In this document: piece by piece, positions 1 through 9,494 of the stretch
Position numbering within the stretch: the stretch's first letter is position 1
Layout: each line of letters starts with the position of its first letter
Assembly: GCF_014696625.1 (NCBI RefSeq)
Contig: NZ_JACJQL010000017.1
Span: forward strand, 1-64,000
Source: Nostoc parmelioides FACHB-3921
Lineage (GTDB): Bacteria; Cyanobacteriota; Cyanobacteriia; Cyanobacteriales; Nostocaceae
Length of the DNA: 64,000 bases
Direction: 5' to 3'
Program-made: the position numbers and the translations under genes
Notes under the pieces: generated by a model
The model's database searches: none
Told to the model about the DNA's origin: nothing
Seen by the model: only the letters and a program-made list of their open reading frames with translations

Positions 1-237
1 CAAGATTTAGGCGTAGTCAAAGCCCTACGAAAACCAGTCTTCAAGCTGGATCTATCCCCTTTTCCTGCACCCTCTTGACAAATGTGCAATTACTTTAACC
101 TCTCACGGATGGCCTTGGATGATTTCAATGTTGTGGAGTAAACTTACAGATCAGGATCAGGCAAATTGTTGGTTACGACAGATGCTCAAAAGCATTTGTG
201 AGGAAATTTAACACGGAGGCTTATGTTTTCGTCTTAC
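1..237. other. Window edge, no gene recognised
   Basis: This stretch lies downstream of the minus-strand TPS genes. Two short plus-strand open stretches run through it: one from the window edge to a TGA at about 76-78, and one from about 17 to a TAA at about 211-213. Neither resembles a family I know. They could be the tail of a gene outside the window or decayed coding sequence. I see no convincing terminator for the TPS operon here. Confidence 0.3.
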
Positions 238-3200
238 TCAACCACACTCACGACTCATCACCATATCCCCATTTGCTAATCGATATACTCCTTGCGGTTC
301 TACAATCGCGTCGCCTTTCTTCCACATCCTCCCTACAGTATTATTGGTCACACTCTGCACATCACCTGTAGGATAACTGGAACCTACAGCCTCACCAGGA
401 CGAGTTGGTAAACCACCAGTCCCGGTAATAATAAAAGTCCCTTCTTGTCTAGGACTACGAGCAATGCAACTATTGGCAATCAGTACGGTAGTATCAATGG
501 GATTGGCTTGTAAATCGGTGAGTCCGTTTTGGATAGAGCTAATATCAGGTACACCAATAATGTTGCCAGAGATTGTCCCTGTGGCGTTAATGTCAGGGTC
601 ACTACTATTAACTAATGACTGTAGGCTATCTCTATCAGGTATTGTTTGTCTAGCAGTGTAGAGAGCATCACTAAATACAGCGCGGGTATTAAATTTAATA
701 TCACCACCTTGTCCTTCTGGTGCAAAAGCAAGAATATCGCTATCTTCCAATGCAATGATGGTATCTGCGGTCAGGGAAATTCCCCCACCCCTACCGCTAC
801 CACTAGATAAATCTGTACGAATGTCGCTGTTATTCCGTAGGTTGATATTTCTAGCATTGACACTAATATTTCCGCCACCGGCTTGTTCAGCTCGTGCGCT
901 AATTAAGCCGTTATTGGCATTGTAATTACCTGTAGCGACAATATTAATATTCCCGGCAATCCCGCTTCCTCGACTTAATGTGGCCACAATGACGGGAGCA
1001 GGCAAATTAGAATTAGGAGCTAATAAGTTAAGGTCAGTTGTAAATAGGAATATATTCCCCGCATCTCCACTAGAAGTAGTGCTAGCCACCAAACCAGTAT
1101 TACCATTTAAATCGGTGTTGCTCAAAATGTTAATTTGATCTGTAGCATTAACGGTAATGTCACCGGCTTTACCACTAGCCTCAGTTCCTGTTACTACTAC
1201 TCCACCATTCAATACCTCCATTACGCGGGTATTGATCCAAATATTACCTGCATCACTACTATTTCCTGTGAATGTCGATACACTACCGTTGTTCAAGACA
1301 CCGAAATAATTCGTATTCACGATGATATCGCCAGATTGACCAAATGCACCCCTTTGGGTTTCCGTCAAGATTGCACTCTCAACACCATCTGCATTAGTTC
1401 CTGAAATAGTCACTGCATCTGTAGCATTGATCCGAATAGTTCCACCTTTACCCTGTCCACCAGGTAAATTTCCTTCTGGTGGAGCAACTATAGTATCAAT
1501 CCCACCACCATTAGTTAAAGTTAGCCTCTGTGTCTGGATATCAATATCGCCACCATTCCCAACTGCGCCAGCGCCAATTCGACTATTGATCACACTATTA
1601 TCGATTACCACCCCATCATGGCTGAATATGCTTATATTGCCTGCATTACCTTGACTAAAAGTCCCGGCCGATATGGCGGAGTTTGTTAGCTGTAAATTTT
1701 GAGTAGTAATTTTTAAGTCGCCACCGTTACCGACAGCGATCGCATTATCATTAAAAGCTAAAACACCAGTGAAAATTATACTAGGGCGGTTGCCATTGGA
1801 GCTAGTTAACTCAACAGCATCTGATGCGTTGATAGTAATATTACCAGCATTTCCCCCTAAATTATTAGCAGCTTCTGCTCTAATATAACCACCATCTCTA
1901 ACAATCAAATTTTTGGTATTCAGGTTTATGTCACCAGCACGACTGCCACTAAAAGTTCTGGTAACTAAACCCGTAATTATATCTGTTGCGCTTTTTGTAT
2001 CTATTTCTATTAATTCAGTAGCTGTAATGTTAATATTACCACCTCTTCCAACTATTTTCTTCTGCGCTGGTTCATCAGAAATAGATGATATGGAACTACG
2101 ATTTGTGAGACTAATTTTTTCCGTTTGGATATTGATAGTCCCAGCATTACCTATATTGGTAAGAACTCCTGGGAAAGATAATGAAGCCGCACTAATTGAA
2201 GATTCGTCTATAGCAATATCAGGAGCATTGATATTAATTTGTCCAGCATTGCCACTGCCAAATGTATTAGCTGCTATTTGAGAATTATTTTTTAGATTTA
2301 ACCGATTGGTAACAATTGATAAATCACCTGAATTCCCTTTATCAACAGTACCAGTCAGAATGCTAGCATTGTTCAAGTCAAGGGAATCAGAAGCTTGAAT
2401 TTTAATACCTACAGAATCATTTCCTGTTGAATTAAAAGCACGGATTAAAGCACCATCTGCAAGGGAAATTTTTTGTGCTTGGATATTAATACCATCACTT
2501 AAAATTACATTAGCAAGAAGCCCCTGATTTAGGGAAAGGGTATCAGTAACTTTAATATTAACCACTCCTGATTTACCCTGTTCAGTAATTGCTTGAATGC
2601 TGCTACCATTCTTCAGGTGTAGTGATTGAGCAACAATGTTGATATTGCCGCCATCTCCTATCCCTATTGATAAATTTCCAATACCACTATCTTCAGTTAA
2701 GTTAACGATTCCTGTTGCATTAATGGATATATCACCAGTTTTACTATCAGGGTTTCCTTGATTAGCAAATATGCCAGTAAAAATATTAGTAGAATTTAGT
2801 AAATTTAAATTATTAGTATTGACTATAACATCTCCACCACGAACACCAGCAACAATAACTCCAGTATTATTTATTAATGCAATATCTGTTCTGGCTACTC
2901 CCTGAGGAAAGCTTAAACTTAAATTATTACCGTTAACATTTATTCCTACAGAACCAGGTGCAGTTAATCCGCCAATTTCAACTCTCCCATCTAATGCTCC
3001 TAGTCTTCCATTATCAAGCAAAATTCCCCCAGTAGCGTTAGATGTGGGTGCAATATTACCACCAAGTAAAATTAAACTCTTATTATTAGGAACTCTTAAA
3101 GAACCGCGATTTTCAAGAGAGTTTATACCTTGATTGGCAATTTGGTTAAATAAAAATGCTGTAGGATTGACCCTAAGTAGTTTATTGTCTGGTGAAACTG

Positions 3201-3693
3201 ATGAATTTAAAGAAAATTCAGCACCACCAGGAAATTGAATGGCGTTAGCTGTGGTAGCAACAAAAGAACCACCAATATTTAAGCTAGCATTTGTACCAAA
3301 AATAATGCCGTTGGGATTGATTAAATATAAATTAGCACTACCTTGAGTACCTATTCTGCCTTGAATATTGGAAGCTGTGCCACCAGTTACTCGTGCGAAG
3401 ATATTAGTTAAATTGGGGCCATTGATAAAAATTGCTGCGCCATTATTAGGAACATTAAAACTACCGAAACTGTGGAATAAATTAGTGTTACCAACTGTTG
3501 TCCCACCTAAAACAAAGGAGTTTAAACCAATATCTATAACTTGTGTTTCTAAGGTTTGGTCGGCTGTGACTTGTGCTAATGTTGCCGCATTTGTAATGAC
3601 AATCCAGCTTAGTAATAAACCTAAGTTCAAACCCCAATGTAAATAACTTGGCTTCATCATAAATTTCATTCTCAAGCTTTTCTTCAATGACAC
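238..3693 (-). CDS. Two-partner-secretion exoprotein (filamentous haemagglutinin type), copy 2
   Basis: Large secreted beta-helix exoprotein of the TpsA type. TpsA proteins cross the outer membrane through a TpsB/Omp85-like pore and act at the surface or outside the cell. A signal peptide (hydrophobic stretch about residues 20-40, ending near TLAQ) is followed by the haemagglutination-activity domain with its hallmark NPNGIIFG at about residues 126-133. A long body of short beta-helix turns (GGDIxINT, GNAGxIxI) follows, then a conserved C-terminal tail ending in MSREC with two Cys residues. The 1151-residue start used is a GTG at 3693, which overlaps the stop of the upstream paralogue by 10 bp and suggests translational coupling. 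In-frame ATGs at about 3669 and 3660 are alternatives. It closely matches the preceding gene, especially at both ends. Ligand and role (adhesion, matrix, contact inhibition) are unknown; no toxin domain is visible. Confidence 0.87.
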   Translation of the reverse strand: MSLKKSLRMKFMMKPSYLHWGLNLGLLLSWIVITNAATLAQVTADQTLETQVIDIGLNSFVLGGTTVGNTNLFHSFGSFNVPNNGAAIFINGPNLTNIFARVTGGTASNIQGRIGTQGSANLYLINPNGIIFGTNASLNIGGSFVATTANAIQFPGGAEFSLNSSVSPDNKLLRVNPTAFLFNQIANQGINSLENRGSLRVPNNKSLILLGGNIAPTSNATGGILLDNGRLGALDGRVEIGGLTAPGSVGINVNGNNLSLSFPQGVARTDIALINNTGVIVAGVRGGDVIVNTNNLNLLNSTNIFTGIFANQGNPDSKTGDISINATGIVNLTEDSGIGNLSIGIGDGGNINIVAQSLHLKNGSSIQAITEQGKSGVVNIKVTDTLSLNQGLLANVILSDGINIQAQKISLADGALIRAFNSTGNDSVGIKIQASDSLDLNNASILTGTVDKGNSGDLSIVTNRLNLKNNSQIAANTFGSGNAGQININAPDIAIDESSISAASLSFPGVLTNIGNAGTINIQTEKISLTNRSSISSISDEPAQKKIVGRGGNINITATELIEIDTKSATDIITGLVTRTFSGSRAGDINLNTKNLIVRDGGYIRAEAANNLGGNAGNITINASDAVELTSSNGNRPSIIFTGVLAFNDNAIAVGNGGDLKITTQNLQLTNSAISAGTFSQGNAGNISIFSHDGVVIDNSVINSRIGAGAVGNGGDIDIQTQRLTLTNGGGIDTIVAPPEGNLPGGQGKGGTIRINATDAVTISGTNADGVESAILTETQRGAFGQSGDIIVNTNYFGVLNNGSVSTFTGNSSDAGNIWINTRVMEVLNGGVVVTGTEASGKAGDITVNATDQINILSNTDLNGNTGLVASTTSSGDAGNIFLFTTDLNLLAPNSNLPAPVIVATLSRGSGIAGNINIVATGNYNANNGLISARAEQAGGGNISVNARNINLRNNSDIRTDLSSGSGRGGGISLTADTIIALEDSDILAFAPEGQGGDIKFNTRAVFSDALYTARQTIPDRDSLQSLVNSSDPDINATGTISGNIIGVPDISSIQNGLTDLQANPIDTTVLIANSCIARSPRQEGTFIITGTGGLPTRPGEAVGSSYPTGDVQSVTNNTVGRMWKKGDAIVEPQGVYRLANGDMVMSRECG

Positions 3694-6600
3694 TCACGAC
3701 TCATCACCACATCCCCATTCGCTAATCGATATACTCCCTGCGGTTCAATAATCGCGTCGCCTTTTTTCCACAAACTAGCCTTACTTTCATCACTGACATT
3801 CTGCACATCACCTGTAGAATAGCTGGAACTCCCAACTTCACCAGGACGAGTTGGTAAACCACCAGTCCCGGTAATAATAAAAGTTCCTTCTTGTCTGGGA
3901 CTGCGAGCAATGCAACTATTGGCAATCAGTACGCTAGTATCAATAGGATTGGCTTGTAATTCTGTGAGTCCGTTTTGGATAGAGCTTATATCAGGCACAC
4001 CAATTATATTGCCAGAGATTGTGCCTGTGGCGTTAATATCGGAGCTGCCATTAGTAATTAGTGACTGGAGACTATTTCTATCCAATGCTGTTTGTCTGGA
4101 GTTGTAGAGAGAATCACTGAATACAGCACGGGTGTTAAATGTGATATCGCCTCCTTGTCCTTCTGGTGCGAAAGCTAAGATATCGCTATCTTCTAAAGCA
4201 ATGATGGTATCTGCGGTGAGGGCAATATTACCACCTCTACCGCTACCTATAGATAAATCTGTGCGGATATCGCTGTTATTTCGCAAGTTAATATTTTTCG
4301 CTGTGACGGCGATATTTCCACCACCAGCCTGTTCAGCTCGTGCGCTGACAAAAGCATGATTAACATGAAAACTACCTTTAGCAGAGATGTTGATATTCCC
4401 TGCAATACCTCGTCCCTGACTGCGTGTGAGAACCCCAGCCTCGTTACTTAAATGAAAATTAGTAGTAGATAAGAATACTGTTCCTCCATTCCCAGTGGAG
4501 TCTACAAGTGTTCCTGCCGCGATCGCAGCATTATTTCCAGTTTCTGCATTTACCCCAGAGACGATTATACTATCTGTAGCATTAATAATAATGTCGCCTG
4601 CTTTGCCACTACTACCGGTGCTGGAAAAAATTTGTCCACCAGTCAAGGCCTCAAAGATACGAGTATTAATGGTAATACTACCTCCGTTACTGGAGTTAAA
4701 AGTTCCGGTAGTCACAAAACCATTTTTTTCTACGAGGAAATAATCTGTATTAACAATGATGTCTCCTGGTTGACCAATACCTCCTCTGCTAGTCTCAGCT
4801 GCTAAGAAACTCTCAAACCCGTCTGCATCCCGTCCGGAAATAATTACATAATCTGCTGCATCAATGCGAATAGTGCCACCTTTGCCTATTCCTCCACCCC
4901 GAATACTAGCATCAACTTGACTACCATTAGTTAGAGTTAGTCTCGGTGTTTGAATATTAATATCTCCCCCATTCCCGACTGCACCAGCACCAACTAAACT
5001 AAATATTAACCCACTATCAAGAACTATCTCATCATTACTAGATATAGTAATATTACCTGCATGACCTTGACCGAATGTTGCTGCTGATATAATGCCATTT
5101 GTTAGCTGTAATTTTCCAGTGGTAATCTTTAACTCACCACCATTACCCGCATTTATCACATTATTATCAGAAGATACAACACCCGTAAAAATTCTACTAT
5201 AAGAATTTCCCGGAGAGCTAATGAGCTTAACAGTATCAGAGGCATTGATATCAATATTTCCCGCATTTCCTCCTAAATTATTAGCAGCGTCTGCCGTGAT
5301 AACACCGCCATCTCTCACAATCAAATTTTTGGTATTTAGTGTTATGTCACCAGCACGGCTATCACTAAAAGTTTTCGCACTAAGACCTGTGATTATATCC
5401 GTTGCACCTTTTGCATCTATTTCTATTAGTTCAGTAGCTGTAATATTAATATCACCACCCAATCCACTTGTTAGCGCCTGTTGTTTGTCACCAGAAATAG
5501 ATATAATAAAGCCACTATTCGTTAGACTAATTCGTGAAGTTTGAATATTGATATCGCCTGCATTACCTACATTAGTGATAGTCCTGAAAAAAGAGGATGT
5601 ACTGCTAGTAATAAAAGACTTATCTTTTATATTAATATCTCTAGCGTTAATATTAACATCTCCAGCATTTCCAGTTCCCAAGGTGTTAGCTGTTATTTGA
5701 GAATTGTTAATGACATCCAAACGATTAGTACTAATAGATAAATCACCGGATTTTCCTTGACCAAAAGCAGATGAAGATATAGATCCCCTATTATTTAATA
5801 TTACCGCATCAGCAGCTTGAATTTTAATATCCCCAGAGTCGTCTGCCAAAAAGTTGCTTGCACTTATCAAACTACTATCTGCTGCTAAGAGATTGCGCGC
5901 CTGGATATTAATACCACCACTTTTTCCCCTAGTTGGTGTTCCTAATAACCGTGACTGCAAAGAAGATACAGAGGCATCTCTCGGACGAACAATACTGCCA
6001 ATCTGACTGCCTGATAAGGAAATAGTATCATCGACTTTAATATTAACTGTTCCTGAATTACCTTGTAAGGCAGACGACAGAACTGCACTATTATCAATTA
6101 TTTGGAGTGATTGGCCAACAATGTTGATGTTTCCACTATCTCCAATTCCCAAAGAAGAATTTCCAATAACACTATTTTGAGCAACAGTGACAACGCCTGT
6201 GGCATTAATTGAGATATCACCTGCTTTAGTCTCAGAGTTTCCTTGATTATTAAGTATACCTGCAAAAAAATAACTAGAATTTAAGCTCAAGTTATCAGCA
6301 TTAACTACAATATCACCACCACCAGCACCAGAAGTGAAAACGGCACTATTATTGATTAATGAAATATCTGTTTTTGCTACACTATCAGGAAAATTCAGGC
6401 TGAATTTATTGCCATCAACATTAATTCCTATAGAGCCAGGTTCAACTAATCCACCAATTTCTACCCTACCACCTAATGCCTGAACTACTCCGCCATCGAT
6501 TAAAATTCTGCCAGTAGCGTTAGATGTGGGTGCAATATTACCACCAAGTAAGATTAAACTCTTATTATTAGGAACTGCTAAATATGCTCGATTTTCCAGA

Positions 6601-7160
6601 GAATTTGTACCTTGATTGGCAATTTGGTTAAATAAAAATGCTGTAGGATTGACACTAAATAGATTATTGTCTGGTGAAACTGATGAATTTAAAGAAAATT
6701 CAGCACCACCAGGAAATTGAATGGCGTTAGCTGTGGTAGCAACAAAAGAACCACCAATATTTAAGCTAGCATTTGTACCAAAAATAATGCCGTTGGGATT
6801 GATTAAATATAAATTAGCACTACCTTGAGTACCTATTCTGCCTTGAATATTGGAAGCTGTGCCACCAGTTACTCGTGCGAAGATATTAGTTAAATTGGGG
6901 TCATTGATGAAAATTGCTGCGCCATTATTAGGAATATTAAAACTACCGAAACTGTGGAATAAATTAGTGTTACCAACTGTTGTACCACCTAGAATAAAGG
7001 AGTTTAACCCAATATCTATAACTTGTGTTTCTAAGGTTTGGTCGGCTGTGACTTGTGCCAAGGTTTTCGCATTTGTTATTAAAGTCGTGCTGACTAATAA
7101 GCTGAAGGTGAAACACCAATTTAAATAATCTTGTTTAATCACAATTTTGCTTTTAAGCAA
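3684..7160 (-). CDS. Two-partner-secretion exoprotein (filamentous haemagglutinin type), copy 1
   Basis: Paralogue of the next gene, 1158 residues. It has the same layout: a signal peptide ending near TLAQ (about residue 36), a TPS secretion domain with NPNGIIFG at residues 121-128, a beta-helix body of GGDIxIN-type turns, and the conserved C-terminal tail with two Cys. The first ~200 and last ~200 residues are almost identical to copy 2, while the central part has drifted and carries small insertions. The longest frame starts at TTG 7160; a GTG at 7142 is also possible, and neither has a clear Shine-Dalgarno. It lies 22 bp behind the Ser/Thr kinase gene on the same strand, so kinase and exoproteins are probably co-transcribed. 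The TpsB outer-membrane partner is not in this window and may lie further left or elsewhere. Confidence 0.87.
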   Translation of the reverse strand: MLKSKIVIKQDYLNWCFTFSLLVSTTLITNAKTLAQVTADQTLETQVIDIGLNSFILGGTTVGNTNLFHSFGSFNIPNNGAAIFINDPNLTNIFARVTGGTASNIQGRIGTQGSANLYLINPNGIIFGTNASLNIGGSFVATTANAIQFPGGAEFSLNSSVSPDNNLFSVNPTAFLFNQIANQGTNSLENRAYLAVPNNKSLILLGGNIAPTSNATGRILIDGGVVQALGGRVEIGGLVEPGSIGINVDGNKFSLNFPDSVAKTDISLINNSAVFTSGAGGGDIVVNADNLSLNSSYFFAGILNNQGNSETKAGDISINATGVVTVAQNSVIGNSSLGIGDSGNINIVGQSLQIIDNSAVLSSALQGNSGTVNIKVDDTISLSGSQIGSIVRPRDASVSSLQSRLLGTPTRGKSGGINIQARNLLAADSSLISASNFLADDSGDIKIQAADAVILNNRGSISSSAFGQGKSGDLSISTNRLDVINNSQITANTLGTGNAGDVNINARDINIKDKSFITSSTSSFFRTITNVGNAGDINIQTSRISLTNSGFIISISGDKQQALTSGLGGDINITATELIEIDAKGATDIITGLSAKTFSDSRAGDITLNTKNLIVRDGGVITADAANNLGGNAGNIDINASDTVKLISSPGNSYSRIFTGVVSSDNNVINAGNGGELKITTGKLQLTNGIISAATFGQGHAGNITISSNDEIVLDSGLIFSLVGAGAVGNGGDINIQTPRLTLTNGSQVDASIRGGGIGKGGTIRIDAADYVIISGRDADGFESFLAAETSRGGIGQPGDIIVNTDYFLVEKNGFVTTGTFNSSNGGSITINTRIFEALTGGQIFSSTGSSGKAGDIIINATDSIIVSGVNAETGNNAAIAAGTLVDSTGNGGTVFLSTTNFHLSNEAGVLTRSQGRGIAGNINISAKGSFHVNHAFVSARAEQAGGGNIAVTAKNINLRNNSDIRTDLSIGSGRGGNIALTADTIIALEDSDILAFAPEGQGGDITFNTRAVFSDSLYNSRQTALDRNSLQSLITNGSSDINATGTISGNIIGVPDISSIQNGLTELQANPIDTSVLIANSCIARSPRQEGTFIITGTGGLPTRPGEVGSSSYSTGDVQNVSDESKASLWKKGDAIIEPQGVYRLANGDVVMSRECH

Positions 7161-7182
7161 ATTTTATATAAGGTTTGTTAAG

Positions 7183-8883
7183 TTAAAATTCTTGAGCGAT
7201 CGCCGAGGAAATATTACCGCTATCATCACAGTTGATTATTGTTGTTGAACCATCGATTTCTACTCTAATTATCAAGTTATTCGTTTTATATCGTTGCGCC
7301 TGCTGTTTCTCCACATCCAGAGGATTAAACCCCAGCAGAACATATCCTTTGGCGGAAGTATATAGTTGCATTGTTTGCTCTACAGTTCTCAAGCCGCCTT
7401 TACCGTCGGGAGAGATAGTTCTCATTTTTCCTGAATAACCCTGCATTTTTAACCGCGCTACGTGAGCATTCCCGTTAGTTGTCCAATCTAATTGCCAGTC
7501 TAAGTTTAGGCGATCGCTATGATTTGGCTGAAGCAGTTGTAAAGGAGCGTTACAAATATTGTATGTCCGGGGTGTAGCCACCTGATAAATCTGGATATTC
7601 TCTAGTCTGAGAGTCTGTAGACGACTGAGGACTAGGGAAGAGGTTTGATTATGAGCAATTAGTTTAATTATCGGTAAATCAGTAGGATTTTTTTTAGTTA
7701 AATTTGTGGAGGAATTAATAAAATAAGTGAGGAATTTATCAATATTTATATTGGGATTATGAACTTTCTTGGCACTGGAAGCAGGAAGAGGAATATTATC
7801 CGCCATCACCTCGATATTATTCATTAATATCTGTGACCAAATTCCCTTACCTACAATGATGGCTACGATTGATGTCAAAATTAAAGATGTACCAAGAGTT
7901 TTGACAAATTTTTTATATTGAGTGATAGCTAAAAATTTAACGAGAAATTTATTAGTATTTAGCCAGTAAAGACTGCCCGATCTAACTATAGTATATATAG
8001 GTGGTAAAGACAATAATATTGATGTTTGCACTGCATGATTAAGACATTGTGAGCAGTCTCGAATAGCCTGTAAACATTCCGATGCTGACTGATAGCGATG
8101 ATGAGGATTATAGGCTATCATTTTGTCTAAAATTTCTGCTAAATCCTCTCTAATTTTTAGGCGATCGCGCCAAATAATTTGCCCCGTATAAGAATCTAGA
8201 AGTTTTGTAGGATGTAAGCCTGTGAGCGCTTCAATAGCTATCATTCCTACTGCATAAATATCACTACAAAGCATCGGATTTTGTCTTAGCTGTTCCATCG
8301 GCATATATCCCGGCGTACCGATGATAAAGCTGGTTGAGACTTTTTTTCCCTTGGTGTTGATGATTTGTGTGCCTACTTCTTTAACGGCACCAAAATCAAT
8401 TAAGACAATCTTATGATCGCTGCTGCGTTGGATTAAGTTTTCTGGTTTTAAATCACGGTGAATGACTTGATTTTGATGAACAAAATCTAGAACTTCTAAA
8501 ATATTATCTAATAAAGAAATAACTTGATTTTCACTCCATTTGGGGGAATTAATAAATTCTGTACGCAGATTTATACCATGAATAAATTCTTGGGCTATAA
8601 AAAACTCTTCGTCCTCTCGAAAAAAAGCTAATAATCTGGGTATTTGGTCGTGACTTCCGAGTCTTTGTAGTGCTACTGCTTCCCGATTAAAAGTTCGTTG
8701 CAACCACATTATTGTAGACTGGTTAGTATTTTGAGGCTTAAGTCTTTTAATCACACATTGATAATCTTCTGGCTGATCTTTATCGATAGCTAAATAAGTT
8801 TCACCAATACCGCCCTCTCCTATTTTGTCTGTAATATAATAGTGGCCACGAAGAGTTTTCCCAATCAGAGATGATCCTGACAT
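7183..8883 (-). CDS. Membrane-anchored Ser/Thr protein kinase (PknB/Hanks type)
   Basis: Eukaryotic-type protein kinase of 566 residues from the ATG at 8883, which has AGAGG about 8 bases upstream. A longer frame to 8964 lacks such support. Visible elements are the P-loop GEGGIGETY (22-30), Lys46, Glu68, the catalytic loop HRDLKPEN (142-149, Asp144), DFG (163-165), and an activation segment ending GTPGYMPMEQ. The catalytic domain runs to about residue 280. One membrane helix (about 330-349) is followed by a ~215-residue C-terminal part, presumably periplasmic, that I do not recognise; it contains two Cys. All catalytic residues are present, so the kinase should be active. It is the first gene of a probable operon with two TPS exoproteins, which suggests that an external signal read by the C-terminal part controls, or is controlled by, surface-protein export. 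Substrates are unknown. Confidence 0.9.
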   Translation of the reverse strand: MSGSSLIGKTLRGHYYITDKIGEGGIGETYLAIDKDQPEDYQCVIKRLKPQNTNQSTIMWLQRTFNREAVALQRLGSHDQIPRLLAFFREDEEFFIAQEFIHGINLRTEFINSPKWSENQVISLLDNILEVLDFVHQNQVIHRDLKPENLIQRSSDHKIVLIDFGAVKEVGTQIINTKGKKVSTSFIIGTPGYMPMEQLRQNPMLCSDIYAVGMIAIEALTGLHPTKLLDSYTGQIIWRDRLKIREDLAEILDKMIAYNPHHRYQSASECLQAIRDCSQCLNHAVQTSILLSLPPIYTIVRSGSLYWLNTNKFLVKFLAITQYKKFVKTLGTSLILTSIVAIIVGKGIWSQILMNNIEVMADNIPLPASSAKKVHNPNINIDKFLTYFINSSTNLTKKNPTDLPIIKLIAHNQTSSLVLSRLQTLRLENIQIYQVATPRTYNICNAPLQLLQPNHSDRLNLDWQLDWTTNGNAHVARLKMQGYSGKMRTISPDGKGGLRTVEQTMQLYTSAKGYVLLGFNPLDVEKQQAQRYKTNNLIIRVEIDGSTTIINCDDSGNISSAIAQEF

Positions 8884-9019
8884 GAAGATACCTCTGTTTC
8901 TATAATTAGATGATGTTGTAAAAATCCACAGCAAAAAATCAATTTGTAATTTGCAATACCGCAAGCGGTTCGCGTAGCCTTCTCGGAGAGTAGCCTAACG
9001 CCAACGCAGTTCGCAATAA

Positions 9020-9037
9020 AACCCGCCTGTGCGGGTT
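9020..9037. terminator. Short GC hairpin
   Basis: A 7-bp perfect stem (AACCCGC / GCGGGTT) closes a CTGT loop. It sits upstream of both flanking genes and has no T-run, so it is more likely part of the neighbouring repeat element than a true terminator. Confidence 0.3.
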
Positions 9038-9182
9038 AAGAGATTTCAGCAAATGGTGTAATAGAGAACACACACACTAATTTAAACTTTATACTTGCAA
9101 TTACCAAGAGAAGAAAATGTATTTTGAATTGCATAAAAATGTATTGTCTAAATATTTCAGATTGTGTATTCCATATATAGTG

Positions 9183-9280
9183 GTAGCCAGATAGATTAGG
9201 ACATCAATCTCAGATCAAACCCTGACAACACAAAGCTTTCAAGTCTGTCAACCGTTAACCGTCAACCGTCAACAGCTATA
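9183..9280 (+). repeat. 98-bp dispersed repeat with TCAACNG heptamers, copy 1
   Basis: Begins GTAGCCAGATA and ends with four heptamer-like units and AACAGCTATA. A second copy of exactly the same length lies at 20560-20657 in the same orientation and is about 80% identical by eye without gaps. The heptamer part belongs to the short tandemly repeated sequences known from heterocystous cyanobacteria. Confidence 0.75.
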
Positions 9281-9494
9281 TCTTTTCACTCCCTAAAGTT
9301 CCGCAAAACCAGGACAATTTTTATTTGCGCTCATAAAGAATGCAGTTTTCTGCAACTCTGCATACATGATGTTGCATATATCGGTACTCAATCCTGCATT
9401 TCAGACTGCATAAAGCATAAACGACTAATTCTTGTTCATTTCGTACTCTGTAAAATTATGCACTACTGAATAGTCAAAATAAAAACATAAAATT

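Larger units (their letters stand above)
8884..9494. other. Divergent intergenic region with Nostoc-type repeats
   Basis: This 611-bp region separates the leftward kinase-TPS operon from the rightward protease gene and must hold both promoters. It contains a GC-rich dispersed Nostoc-type element (about 8955-9015), a 7-bp hairpin with a 4-base loop (AACCCGC...GCGGGTT, 9020-9037), a 98-bp dispersed repeat ending in TCAACNG heptamers (9183-9280), and a cluster of TGCA-containing words just upstream of the protease start (9340-9412). I see no gene in it. Confidence 0.6.

Noticed and set aside
464..7128. Several plus-strand open frames across the TPS genes
   Set aside because: They are shadows of the repetitive minus-strand coding sequence; no family resemblance, no ribosome sites, biased low-complexity composition.
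8884..8964. N-terminal extension of the kinase gene to 8964
   Set aside because: The ATG at 8883 has an AGAGG site and begins right at the family-typical N-terminus; the extension has none.
9241..9280. CRISPR-like short repeats (also at 19131-19165 and 20624-20652)
   Set aside because: Units are 7 bp and contiguous without spacers; they are heptamer tandem repeats, not CRISPR.
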